Both the position numbers and the translations under genes were made by a program. A DNA stretch of 13,346 bases, from contig DAOVOW010000016.1 in assembly GCA_030629485.1 (NCBI GenBank), positions 1-13,346 of the forward strand. Direction: 5' to 3'. The notes below the pieces were generated by a model that was not told the origin of the DNA, searched no databases, and worked only from the letters and a program-made list of their open reading frames with translations. The stretch comes from a bacterium (GTDB lineage: Bacteria > Zixibacteria > MSB-5A5 > GN15 > FEB-12). Shown here in pieces: positions 1 through 7,256 of this stretch (its first letter is position 1; each line of letters starts with the position of its first letter).

Positions 1-162
1 GAAGTGATGCCGCTCTACGATTCCAACACCCCCCAGCCCAGCCTCCTGTTGCAGAAAGAAGAACTGGGCGAGGTCGAACCACCGCAGCGACTGGTTTTCT
101 GGTCGAGCGAGGCTGCTGCTGAAAACCAACGACCGGTGGTAATCGTAAGGTATTCGTATTAG
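1..162 (+). CDS. C-terminal end of an unidentified protein (5' truncated)
   Basis: Frame 1 is open from the window edge to a TAG at 160-162 and encodes 53 residues ending VVIVRYSY. G and C dominate the third codon positions, as in the other real genes here; frame 2 stops at once and frame 3 stops at about 117. The piece is polar (EELGEVEPPQ) and has no motif I recognise, so no function can be given. The short beta-type end (VVIVRYSY) could be the last strand of a beta domain, which is only a guess. The rest of the gene lies to the left of the window. Confidence 0.6.
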   Translation, partial: EVMPLYDSNTPQPSLLLQKEELGEVEPPQRLVFWSSEAAAENQRPVVIVRYSY

Positions 163-532
163 CCCAAACGACCGGCCCCCGCCGGTGGCATTGGTCCTGT
201 GAGCCTCCCCTCGTCCGGGTTTCGTGGCGAGCGTTTGAAAAAGGCGTTAATCGATGGTGGTGTCGGGCGACCCCGCCCGACGCCTGTGTTGACACGTGAT
301 GGCTGTCAGGCGAGTCGCCTGACAGCACCCAATGTTGGCGGCAGATGACCTGAGCCCGTTCCAAAAGACCACTTCGTTGGGTCTTGGCGTCGATGTAATC
401 GACGGTGGGTGGCCCGGACGGTAAATAAGACTTATGAGACCACTTTCCCTCGCCCGGCCCTTGATAAAGCAAAACGTTCTTCGCGCCTTGTAAGAGGAGC
501 AGTCGGAGAGGTTCCTCTACTGAGAACCATAG
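163..532. other. Non-coding stretch with several hairpins
   Basis: About 370 bases between the truncated gene and the promoter at 533. I see no convincing coding frame and no tRNA-like structure. It holds the two strong palindromes annotated separately (261-326), an imperfect hairpin at 361-387 (CCAAAAGACC against GGGTCTTGG) and a 6-bp inverted repeat AGAGGA/TCCTCT at 493-498 and 513-518. None is followed by a T-run, so none is a convincing intrinsic terminator for the upstream gene. Confidence 0.5.
261..326. repeat. Pair of palindromes, REP/BIME-like
   Basis: The first palindrome is GTCGGGCG (262-269) and CGCCCGAC (274-281), a perfect 8-bp stem with a 4-nt loop. The second is GCTGTCAGGCGA (302-313) and its exact reverse complement (315-326), a perfect 12-bp inverted repeat around one central base. 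The two are 20 bp apart and share the arm pattern TGTC[G/A]GGCGA. A pair of related palindromes in a spacer is typical of REP/BIME elements. No T-run follows, so termination is less likely. A palindrome with GTGTCAGGT arms lies at 11448-11490. Confidence 0.55.
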
Positions 533-561
533 TTGACCATCGGAACTTGAATTCGTATACT
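533..561 (+). promoter_or_regulatory. Sigma-70-type promoter for a probable leaderless transcript
   Basis: TTGACC at 533-538 (5 of 6 to consensus), a 17-nt spacer, and TATACT at 556-561 (5 of 6). The expected start of transcription, about 7 nt after the -10 box, is at 567-568, which coincides with the ATG of the next gene at 567. Only five bases separate the -10 box from that ATG, so there is no room for a ribosome-binding site. Confidence 0.7.
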
Positions 562-566
562 GTGAC

Positions 567-1124
567 ATGACAAAATCAACCGGCAAAGGCATGCTCATTG
601 CCACAGCGGTGTTGCTGGCCGTAGCACTGTTGAGTGCGGCCTGTGTCAGTCGTTACCGCCTCGATTTGTATCTCACGCTGGCGGAGAGTCGCCAACGCAT
701 CAGTGTCGAATCGACACAGTATGTGATGGATGCGGTTATTGGTAATCCGTACGTCGACGACAAAGTGGAGGTCGGCCGGGGCAATGTCGCAGTAGTCACT
801 ATCGGCGCTCGAGGGATGCGGGTGGAGAGCCATCGATGGAAGGCCCTCGGTTTTGATGAGTACTTCCGCTGTCAGGTTTACCTGCAGGTGCCACCCATGC
901 CCAGACCTGACTCCTCGGTTCTGATCGATCGATCGCTGGTTCACATCCTGGGTCGATATGAACTACCCATTGAAGAAAGAGTGTTTCTGCCCCTCGAGGG
1001 TTACTATATCGTCGACTCCGTCACCGACCACTCAATTTTCTTCACGATCGACGGCACCTTCAGTAACAAGACGGGAAGCCAAATCGAACTCCACGGGCAC
1101 TTCAAAGTCAATCATAACCGTTAG
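567..1124 (+). CDS. Putative lipoprotein or secreted protein of unknown function
   Basis: A 185-residue protein with an N-terminal export signal: basic residues K3 and K7, a hydrophobic core from 9 to 22, and LLSAAC ending at C26. The lipobox is imperfect, with Ser rather than Leu at -3, so lipidation is likely but not certain. The mature part is beta-rich and ends in a strand-like GSQIELHGHFKV; I recognise no family. The ATG at 567 sits directly behind the -10 box (leaderless). The next ATG (591) would give a 23-nt leader with weak GGCAAAGGC upstream, but would drop both lysines of the n-region, so I prefer 567. It is convergent with the macro-domain gene, with 23 nt between the stops. Confidence 0.75.
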   Translation: MTKSTGKGMLIATAVLLAVALLSAACVSRYRLDLYLTLAESRQRISVESTQYVMDAVIGNPYVDDKVEVGRGNVAVVTIGARGMRVESHRWKALGFDEYFRCQVYLQVPPMPRPDSSVLIDRSLVHILGRYELPIEERVFLPLEGYYIVDSVTDHSIFFTIDGTFSNKTGSQIELHGHFKVNHNR

Positions 1125-1147
1125 CGCCACCGATCACGCTACCAACT

Positions 1148-1657
1148 CTACCGGTCCTCTTTCAGCGCCTCGCTGAACGTCTGGTAGCCCAACTCGTCAA
1201 ACAAACAGAATAGTACACGCTCCAAATGCTTTGACAGCGGCTGGTAACCGGCCACCGCTTTGGTCATAACGTACGCACAAGCCATCATCGGAAAACCACC
1301 CACGCCGGTGCCGAAGGCGGGAAAGGCGATCGATGAAAGCTGCAGCTTCTCGGCGATATTCAAGGAGGCGATGGTTGCTTGTCGGATCAGTTTGTCGGAG
1401 GTACGAAGATCCTGCCCCATAACGGCGGCGTGGATAACCGTTTTGATGGGAAGCCGCCCCGCCCCGGTGCTGACCGCCTCGCCGGGCATAATCGGTCCCT
1501 TGTTCATCGCTTCCTCTTCAATTACGCTGCCACCGGCCCTCTTGATGGCGCCGGCTACACCGGCCCCCATCCAGAGTTCGTTGTTGGCAGCGTTGACAAT
1601 TGCATCAACGTCGATGCCGGTGATGTCCCCCTTGACGACCTCGATTTCAAACGACAT
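1148..1657 (-). CDS. Macro-domain protein (ADP-ribose binding, possible O-acetyl-ADP-ribose deacetylase)
   Basis: A 169-residue stand-alone macro domain. Visible family motifs are GDIT at 10-13 (the Asp that contacts the adenine), VDAIVNAANNELWMGAGVAGAI at about 17-38 split into the NAAN element and the glycine-rich loop, and SIAFPAFGTGVGGFP at about 109-123, the second phosphate loop. Macro domains bind ADP-ribose; many bacterial ones remove acetyl or ADP-ribosyl esters, but the exact substrate cannot be told from sequence. The ATG at 1657 is chosen because MSFEIEVV opens the first strand, and GAGG lies 6 nt upstream; the longer reading frame is the PAP2 gene's other frame. It overlaps the end of the PAP2 gene by 11 nt and is the last gene of the operon. 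Confidence 0.9.
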   Translation of the reverse strand: MSFEIEVVKGDITGIDVDAIVNAANNELWMGAGVAGAIKRAGGSVIEEEAMNKGPIMPGEAVSTGAGRLPIKTVIHAAVMGQDLRTSDKLIRQATIASLNIAEKLQLSSIAFPAFGTGVGGFPMMACAYVMTKAVAGYQPLSKHLERVLFCLFDELGYQTFSEALKEDR

Positions 1658-2219
1658 TGGGTACCTCGTTTCTATGGAGAAATCTCCTTTCAAACCACTC
1701 GAAAACTCTTGCCACCATCCAACCAACCAGGCCACCAAGAACGGCGCCCACAAGGATATCACCGGGATAGTGAACGCCCACAAAGACACGGCTCAGAGCT
1801 ATCAACGAGGCTGTGATGATCAGGTAACGGCGTGTCGCCGGCACTGTCAGAGCAAACAGCGTGGCTTGCCCAAAAGCATTGGCGGCGTGGGCCGACGGCA
1901 TCGAAAAACCACCGCCACACCCAACGAGGAGATGAACCTGCTCCACGAGATGACAGGGTCGGGGGCGTTCGATCAGTCCTTTCAGTACGTTGGCTGCCAG
2001 TTGATCGGTCAACAATAACACCATAGCCGAGAAGAGAACCAGCCAGCGCAACCGGGCGTTACCGCGCCAGAGCAGGATAGCCATGGCCGCGCCGTAGGAA
2101 ACACGCAGTAGCTGGTCGGAGGTGATGATCGGCATGATGAAATCAGTGACCGGGTTGGCCGGTTGCATGTTTATGAATAGGAACAAGCCGCGATCAATGG
2201 CGCTTAGCATCTCAAGCAT
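1647..2219 (-). CDS. PAP2-family membrane phosphatase
   Basis: A 190-residue integral membrane protein with the three PAP2 (phosphatidic acid phosphatase type 2) signatures: K80-x6-R87-P88 (KGLIERPRP), P108-S-A-H111, and S143-R144-x5-H150-x3-D154 (SRVFVGVHYPGD). H111 and H150 are the expected acid-base and nucleophile residues. Hydrophobic segments lie at about 23-50, 57-78, 116-141 and 153-172. Family members hydrolyse lipid phosphates, undecaprenyl diphosphate or similar; the substrate here is unknown. The ATG at 2219 overlaps the end of the PfkB gene by 8 nt, and GGGAAG lies about 10 nt upstream. It overlaps the macro gene by 11 nt at the other end, so expression is probably coupled. Confidence 0.92.
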   Translation of the reverse strand: MLEMLSAIDRGLFLFINMQPANPVTDFIMPIITSDQLLRVSYGAAMAILLWRGNARLRWLVLFSAMVLLLTDQLAANVLKGLIERPRPCHLVEQVHLLVGCGGGFSMPSAHAANAFGQATLFALTVPATRRYLIITASLIALSRVFVGVHYPGDILVGAVLGGLVGWMVARVFEWFERRFLHRNEVPNVV

Positions 2220-3138
2220 AAGTCTCGGGCTTCCCTTTCAGAAAACGGGCCAACTGTCTTCGGGTGGGTGCGCCGGTACGAGCCCCGGGTTGGGTACATT
2301 TGAGCGCTGCAGCGGCTACGCCGAATCTCAAGCGCTCGGCCATATTGAAACCGTTCAACAATCCATATAAATAGCCGGCGTGAAAACTGTCGCCGGCTCC
2401 GGTGGTGTCGACCGCCTCGACACGAAAGGCCGGCTGGCGTACCGTCCGTCCCTGTTCATATCCGACGGTGCCCTTGATTCCCTCGGTAACAACGATGCTG
2501 CCGGCGCAAACCTGGGACAGCCTCTTGATGGCCCCCTTAGCTGATCTGGTGCGAGTGAAGGGAAAAGCGAAAGCGTCGGCTACCACCAGATGATCCACCA
2601 GAGGCAGTATTGCCGAAACATCGTTGCGCACAGAACCGATATCGAACGAGACCGTCACCTTGTGCCGCCGCGCCCAGCGGGCCAGCTTGAGCGCGGCCTC
2701 GAGGTCCCGCCCATCCAGATGCACCAGGCGCGGTATGGGAAGGCTTGATGTTTTCAGATCGTTCGGTCCAATGTGAATCCGACGATAGAGCGTAATTGTA
2801 CGCCGCCCGGTACCTTTTTCGATCAAGCCGACAGCCACAGCCGAGGGATGTTTCTTGCGGAGTATCAGGCGACAGTCAACCTTTTCTCTGGTCAATTCCT
2901 CGACAGCCATGCGACCCAGGTAATCGTTACCCACCACCGCGATAATAGCTGTCTTCATCCCCAGTCGTGACAGACCCACCATAGCGTTAGGCACCGGGCC
3001 GCCGCCCTGCACGCAGCAGTCAACGGCGTTGACCTTCTCACCGGCCCTGGGCAGGCGCTCCACGGTATAGAGAAGATCCATCGGGATGATACCCATCCCA
3101 AGACAGTCCAACTGTCGCCGTTCAGGTGAGGGTTTCAA
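2212..3138 (-). CDS. PfkB-family carbohydrate kinase
   Basis: A 308-residue ribokinase/PfkB-fold kinase. The first strand is DCLGMGIIPMDLL at 11-23, the substrate-side glycine motif is GGGPVPNAMVGLSRLG at 45-60, and the ATP/anion-hole signature is DTTGAGDSFHAGYLYG at 244-259 with D250 as the catalytic base. The overall pattern recalls the sulfofructose-kinase-like (YihV) branch, but the sugar cannot be assigned. The start is TTG at 3138: the first ATG would cut away the first beta strand, and GGAAGG sits 6 nt upstream of this TTG. That start lies inside the yigZ-like gene, a 17-nt overlap, and the stop overlaps the PAP2 start by 8 nt. Confidence 0.9.
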   Translation of the reverse strand: MKPSPERRQLDCLGMGIIPMDLLYTVERLPRAGEKVNAVDCCVQGGGPVPNAMVGLSRLGMKTAIIAVVGNDYLGRMAVEELTREKVDCRLILRKKHPSAVAVGLIEKGTGRRTITLYRRIHIGPNDLKTSSLPIPRLVHLDGRDLEAALKLARWARRHKVTVSFDIGSVRNDVSAILPLVDHLVVADAFAFPFTRTRSAKGAIKRLSQVCAGSIVVTEGIKGTVGYEQGRTVRQPAFRVEAVDTTGAGDSFHAGYLYGLLNGFNMAERLRFGVAAAALKCTQPGARTGAPTRRQLARFLKGKPETYA

Positions 3139-3736
3139 CTTTGGCCTTCCCCGAACTCAGTTGCACGATGTCGTTGGTCAGCGCCTCCGCCGATGATCGC
3201 CGCACCTCCAACTCCAGGGTGACACGATCGGCGAAATCGGCTTGACGTTGATGGGCCTGGTGTCTGGTGACAACTTTCATCAGCGGATCATACATGGCAA
3301 AGGGAATTACGATCCTGAATCGAACGGTAATGAAGTTCTGCCGGCGACCGGCCCGCTCCAGGGCTGCCGTGGCGGCATCACCATAGGCTCGCACCAGTCC
3401 GCCGGTGCCGAGCTTGGTGCCGCCGAAGTAGCGCGTCACCACCACCAAAACGTTAGTCAGTTCTCTGCCGCTCAGGATATCGAAAATCGGACGTCCGGCA
3501 CTACCGTTCGGCTCACCATCGTCGGAGTACTTGAAGGTGACCTCTTGCCCTGTTCCTACTCGATAGGCATAGCAATGGTGGGAGGCGGCGTGCTCGCGTT
3601 TGCGGATAGCTTCAAGTTGTGTCATAGCCTCATCCACGGCTGACGTCAACAGCGCCTCGGCGATAAACCGCGAGCCCTTGCGCTTTATCTCGGCCTGAGC
3701 CACTCGTTCTATAGTGTAGTAGACGTCGTCCATCAT
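3122..3736 (-). CDS. yigZ: YigZ/IMPACT-family protein
   Basis: A 204-residue protein of the UPF0029/IMPACT family, the usual length for bacterial YigZ. Key motifs are KGSRFIA at 20-26, HHCYAYRVG at 53-61, SDDGEPNGSAGRP at 71-83 and RYFGGTKLGTGGLVRAYG at 102-119. The C-terminal part (about 135-204) is the expected ferredoxin-like domain. The eukaryotic relative IMPACT inhibits the kinase GCN2; the bacterial role is unclear, though binding of nucleic acid has been proposed. The ATG at 3736 lies 6 nt after the stop of the DprA-like gene, with no clear ribosome site, so it is probably translated by coupling; the ATG at 3733 is an equally possible start. Confidence 0.92.
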   Translation of the reverse strand: MMDDVYYTIERVAQAEIKRKGSRFIAEALLTSAVDEAMTQLEAIRKREHAASHHCYAYRVGTGQEVTFKYSDDGEPNGSAGRPIFDILSGRELTNVLVVVTRYFGGTKLGTGGLVRAYGDAATAALERAGRRQNFITVRFRIVIPFAMYDPLMKVVTRHQAHQRQADFADRVTLELEVRRSSAEALTNDIVQLSSGKAKVETLT

Positions 3737-3742
3737 CAGGCA

Positions 3743-4648
3743 TCAGACGAGGGCGTCAAGGATATCATTGATTTTGTCCAACCCAACCATCGGTATGGCG
3801 CCACATCGCACTGCCTCTGACAAACTATCCTTATCCGCCAGGGCGCCGTTCCTGGGATCAATCAGAATGAACGTCAACTTCCCGGTTTCGTTGCAGAACG
3901 ACAGCAGATCCAAAGTCGTCACAGAATCTTTGTACACCTCGGTGATTACTACTGCTTGCGCCAAACCGACCAGTATGCGGTTGCAGGCGCGATAGGTATC
4001 CGTATCCGGCTCAGCGTCCGGTGAGTATTCGCTGATGACACCCCCGGTCCGGGCGATATCGATGGCCAACGGCATCTGTTCGGTCAAGTCAATGTGATCG
4101 AAGCCGCCGCTGACAACTGCAAACGAGACGCCTCCACCGGCCTTTGCACCGATATGAGCAGCGGCATCGATACCGCGCCGCAGTGATGATACCACCTCCA
4201 CACCGGCTTCGGCGGAACGACGAGCCATCGTGACGGTAAGATCGATCCCCTGGTTGGTCGCTTCTTCGGCGCCGACGATCGCCACCGATTTCTTTGTGCG
4301 ATCGGGCAGCCGCCCCCGTATGTACAGCAGCGGCGGCGGGTCGTTAAGTTCGAGCAGAAGGGGTGGGAAGTCGTCGTTCAGGCAAGTGTGTATAGCAATA
4401 TCACGCTGTTTCAAATCAGTCCGGTACTTGGCGGCGTCCTCAAGAAAGGCGTCGCTGCCTTTGATACTCTCGACCAGATCGGGGGTCATGCCCTCTATTG
4501 CCGACAACGACGTTCGATCCGCCTGCAGGATACTCCCCGGATCACCATAGCACTGCAACAAGGCGCTCATTTGGCGCGGCCCGATACCGGCGAATTTGAT
4601 CAGAGTCAGCAGGATCAGACTGTTGTCATATCGTTGGTCTTTGGCCAT
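3743..4648 (-). CDS. Divergent DprA/Smf-family (SLOG Rossmann fold) protein
   Basis: A 301-residue DprA-like protein. The N-terminal helical region (10-63) and the linker FPPLLLELNDPPPLLYIRG (94-112) follow the family well. The Rossmann core is recognisable but changed at signature points: VGAEEAT (125-131) where DprA has VG(S/T)RxAT, SSLRRGIDAAAH (154-165) where SGLARGIDAAAH is usual, ACNRILVGL (221-229) for RRNRIIxGL, and DSVTTLDL for SGSLxTA. The C-terminal winged-helix domain found in many DprA proteins is absent. DprA normally binds single-stranded DNA and loads RecA during transformation; with an Arg replaced by Glu in the DNA/phosphate site this copy may do something else. It heads the compact five-gene run, and GGAG lies 10 nt before the ATG. 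Confidence 0.82.
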   Translation of the reverse strand: MAKDQRYDNSLILLTLIKFAGIGPRQMSALLQCYGDPGSILQADRTSLSAIEGMTPDLVESIKGSDAFLEDAAKYRTDLKQRDIAIHTCLNDDFPPLLLELNDPPPLLYIRGRLPDRTKKSVAIVGAEEATNQGIDLTVTMARRSAEAGVEVVSSLRRGIDAAAHIGAKAGGGVSFAVVSGGFDHIDLTEQMPLAIDIARTGGVISEYSPDAEPDTDTYRACNRILVGLAQAVVITEVYKDSVTTLDLLSFCNETGKLTFILIDPRNGALADKDSLSEAVRCGAIPMVGLDKINDILDALV

Positions 4649-4739
4649 GGCGCAATTTCTCCACGCGATGCGTGTTTGTCAACAGGTAATGGGTGATTCC
4701 TCAAATCCGAGTAGGAGTTCATGGTTCGTGGGGAAGGGG
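4649..4739 (-). promoter_or_regulatory. 91-nt gap with a palindrome and a lone -35-like box
   Basis: On the minus strand the gap holds a perfect TTGACA (4682 to 4677). Eight bases on, CACGC/GCGTG (4662-4674, three-base loop) forms a small palindrome just before the GGAG of the DprA-like gene. The best -10 match 16 nt from TTGACA is AGAAAT (3 of 6), so a promoter is weakly supported. I see no terminator after the metzincin gene. The five downstream genes could therefore be read from the metzincin promoter, from a weak internal promoter, or both. Confidence 0.3.
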
Positions 4740-6320
4740 TCATCGGTTCATCGACTTTGCGCCCACACGACTCTGAGCTTCGGAGTGACCCATGGCCGCT
4801 GCCTGGTTAAGTGCCTTCTCGGCCTCCTCGCCACGAGTGACCTCCGAGAGATAAAAGTACAACGTTGCCTGAGTTGGATCGTCTTCGATCGCCTGCCTGA
4901 AAAGTTTCGCCGCCCTCGATAGATATCCCTGCTTAAGCCGGCCATAGCCCTCGGCCGCCACCAGGTATGAGGGGCGTCCAACAGCAGAACGGAGACGATC
5001 CTGAATCGTTCGATTGCCGCCGTGATTAAGGAACTCAAACAGGAAAGCCGGGTAATCAGCCAGATTGTATTCGGATTCCTCCAGTTGCCGGGAAAGCAAC
5101 CTTAGATACGCTGCGGGATCATCGAAACTCAGTCGACCATCAAGCGCCGCTTGGATTATGGTCCGGTTTAGCGGATCAAAACGATCTGATGCCATCCAGT
5201 TGGTGTTGGGATTCATCACTGATGACAGGTCGGCTACATGGATAGCACCCAGCGCATGACCTACCTCGTGCAACAGGTTCAGTCCGCCCTCAAACGATTG
5301 CCAGGTGGGCTGTCGTGGGTGGGGATAGGGCAGACCGTCAAGCAGAATCAGTCGTCGTCCCAGTTCAGTACGACCGATCGCCTGTCGATGCCGCTCCGGC
5401 ACGAGACCAACTCGCCCGGCGTGACCGATCAATACCACGATTAACGTATCTCCTGAGCGCGGTGTCGTTCGAAGCAGGTGGCTGTACACTTGTTGAAAGG
5501 TCATACTGGAATCGCCGACCGTCCTCGTTGGCTGGAGCTCGACCGGGTGCAGACCACAGCCGAACTGCTCCCTCAGAGCGCGTGATGCTACCTCCAGCAA
5601 ATCCTTCACCAACGGCCGCCAGTTGTTCGGAATAGACTGAATAAACGATGAATCCGCCAGGATTTTTACCGGCAGGCTGCCGGCTGTGTCTGCCGGAGCA
5701 GCATCACCCGGTCCTACCCAGCAAAGGGCGCGTGACAGCGCGCGCTGCACAACATAGCCAAGCGGCTCGGGGTTGAAGGCCACGATCGAATCCGCCGTCC
5801 GGTTGCGAAGATGAACCGGCAGGTTCTGCCAGTAACGATTGGCCCGCTCGCGCACCGTTCCCCGTCGGTGACAAACGGCGGTTCCACCATCGTCAATGAA
5901 ATACTCATAGGCTATTTCAATCGCCGCAAAACCGTTTACAGTGCGGCGGTGATGGCGACGCCGTCGGTCGGTCCACGTGATCTTTCTGCTTTCATAACGT
6001 CCGTGTCCGTGCAACCGGATGACGAGATCAAACTCGGTGGACAACAACAGCTCGGCGTATCGCTGTTGAGAGGTTTCACCCGGAGCCTGCATGATCTCGA
6101 AGTCTGCGTTTCGACTGGAGAGAAAGTACCGGCAGTAGTTGACCAATGCAGCCTGCAAACCTCCTGCCGAAAGAGAGGTTACATTGGACCTGGAGGTGTC
6201 GAACGCCGCATCAATTATAACGGCCGTTTTCGATGACGGGGCGACGGCGGTCGCTGCCGAAACAGCCGCCGGGAACGACGCTATCAGTGACGCAATGAGG
6301 AGTTTTGTGTACATCACCAT
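4740..6320 (-). CDS. Secreted metzincin-type zinc metallopeptidase with TPR/Sel1-like tail
   Basis: About 526 residues. MVMYTKLLIASLIASFPAAVSA is a Sec signal peptide cleaved near AVSA/AT. Residues about 25-220 are a region I do not recognise. The catalytic part (about 220-390) has HEVGHALGAIH at 351-361, a full HExxHxxGxxH zinc motif with the third His of metzincins, followed by SSVMNP (366-371) as the Met-turn. The end (about 450-526) contains a TPR (YGRLKQGYLSRAAKLFRQAI) and a Sel1-like AAMGHSEAQSRVG. Substrate and exact MEROPS family are unknown. The frame could be opened by a TTG at 6374, but that would put the start inside the divergent gene's promoter and ahead of the signal peptide; ATG at 6320 or 6314 is better. 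No clear ribosome site is visible. Confidence 0.82.
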   Translation of the reverse strand: MVMYTKLLIASLIASFPAAVSAATAVAPSSKTAVIIDAAFDTSRSNVTSLSAGGLQAALVNYCRYFLSSRNADFEIMQAPGETSQQRYAELLLSTEFDLVIRLHGHGRYESRKITWTDRRRRHHRRTVNGFAAIEIAYEYFIDDGGTAVCHRRGTVRERANRYWQNLPVHLRNRTADSIVAFNPEPLGYVVQRALSRALCWVGPGDAAPADTAGSLPVKILADSSFIQSIPNNWRPLVKDLLEVASRALREQFGCGLHPVELQPTRTVGDSSMTFQQVYSHLLRTTPRSGDTLIVVLIGHAGRVGLVPERHRQAIGRTELGRRLILLDGLPYPHPRQPTWQSFEGGLNLLHEVGHALGAIHVADLSSVMNPNTNWMASDRFDPLNRTIIQAALDGRLSFDDPAAYLRLLSRQLEESEYNLADYPAFLFEFLNHGGNRTIQDRLRSAVGRPSYLVAAEGYGRLKQGYLSRAAKLFRQAIEDDPTQATLYFYLSEVTRGEEAEKALNQAAAMGHSEAQSRVGAKSMNR

Positions 6321-6338
6321 CAAATATGGTGGCCGGGC

Positions 6339-6367
6339 TTGAATTGCAAGTCGAAATCGTCTATTAT
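6339..6367 (+). promoter_or_regulatory. Sigma-70-type promoter of the TPR lipoprotein gene
   Basis: TTGAAT at 6339-6344, a 17-nt spacer, and TATTAT at 6362-6367 (5 of 6 to the -10 consensus). Transcription would begin near 6374, giving a leader of about 26 nt that contains GAGG (6391-6394) 5 nt before the ATG at 6400. The box lies in the 79-bp divergent spacer shared with the metzincin gene, so both promoters must be packed together there. Confidence 0.6.
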
Positions 6368-6399
6368 GCAACAACGACGACGCAACTCATGAGGATGGA

Positions 6400-7248
6400 A
6401 TGAGAAAACTCCTGTTTGTGCTGACAATGGCGATGATGATATCCTGCGCCGGAGAACCGGAGACTTTTGAGGAACTGGCTAAGGCCGGGGAACGATCATT
6501 TATCGGCGGCGACTATTTCAAGGCGCGTGGGTATCTCTCCGGGGCTCTCGAACTGAAACCCTCGGATCGCCAGGCGTTATATCTTCTCGGTCTCACTTAT
6601 TCGCGCGAACTGATGTACGATTCGGCGGCGTTCTATCTTGGCCGCGCCGATATTCTTTATCCCAACGATCACGAAATCAACCTGGCCTTGTACGAAGCGG
6701 CCCTTAACAGCGGAGATTTCAAGGCGGCCCGCGAGGCGTTGCGGGTGCTGGTCGTCACCGGGGATCCGATGGGCAATCACCTGGAGGCGTTGGCCGAACT
6801 CAGTATACAGATCGAGGACATTTCGTTTGCGCACTACTATTACCGACAGCTACTCGAACGTGAACCGGACAATCCCGATCGCTATGTTCAGGTGGGCAAC
6901 ACCGCCGCTGACCTCGGCTCGCTCAGCGTCGCCATCGAGATTGTCGACAGCGCCATTGAGAAGTTCGGACCGAACGAGTCATTCCTGGCCAACAAGGGCA
7001 CTTACCTCGCAGCTCAACGCAAGTACCCACAGGCAGAGCAGATTTTTCGCTCGCTGCTGGCCGACGACACCACCTCGGCAGCCCATCAACTCAACCTGGC
7101 CTCAGTGCTGGCGGCGCAGGACACACGAGCCAAACGACAGGAAGCGCTCAAGCTCTTCAGAGAAGTGCGCGCTACTCTCGGCGCTCATAGACTGGTAGAC
7201 TCCACGATACAAGTTCTTGAAGCGGAGTTCCGCGAATCGAGCGACTGA
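6400..7248 (+). CDS. TPR-repeat lipoprotein
   Basis: A 282-residue protein. MRKLLFVLTMAMMISC is a type II (lipoprotein) signal with the lipid-accepting Cys at 16; the -3 position is Met, an acceptable but not ideal lipobox. From about residue 22 to 275 there are roughly seven or eight tetratricopeptide units, such as AGERSFIGGDYFKARGYLSG, ALYLLGLTYSRELMYDSAAF and YVQVGNTAADLGSLSVAIEI, with the usual small residues at packing positions. TPR solenoids hold protein partners, here probably at the inner face of the outer membrane. GAGG lies 5 nt before the ATG. It is divergent from the metzincin, which also carries a TPR-like tail, so a functional link is possible but unproven. Confidence 0.88.
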   Translation: MRKLLFVLTMAMMISCAGEPETFEELAKAGERSFIGGDYFKARGYLSGALELKPSDRQALYLLGLTYSRELMYDSAAFYLGRADILYPNDHEINLALYEAALNSGDFKAAREALRVLVVTGDPMGNHLEALAELSIQIEDISFAHYYYRQLLEREPDNPDRYVQVGNTAADLGSLSVAIEIVDSAIEKFGPNESFLANKGTYLAAQRKYPQAEQIFRSLLADDTTSAAHQLNLASVLAAQDTRAKRQEALKLFREVRATLGAHRLVDSTIQVLEAEFRESSD

Positions 7249-7256
7249 CTCGGACC

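Noticed and set aside
1148..1657. Reading the cluster as a Thoeris-type defence system because a macro domain and a SLOG-fold protein are close together
   Set aside because: No TIR-domain gene is present, the macro protein is a plain single domain without membrane segments, and the SLOG protein is DprA-like. Only the weaker nucleotide-ligand idea is kept.
1260..2018. 252-codon plus-strand frame antisense to the macro and PAP2 genes
   Set aside because: Both minus-strand genes have full family motifs; the plus-strand translation is low-complexity and without recognisable domains.
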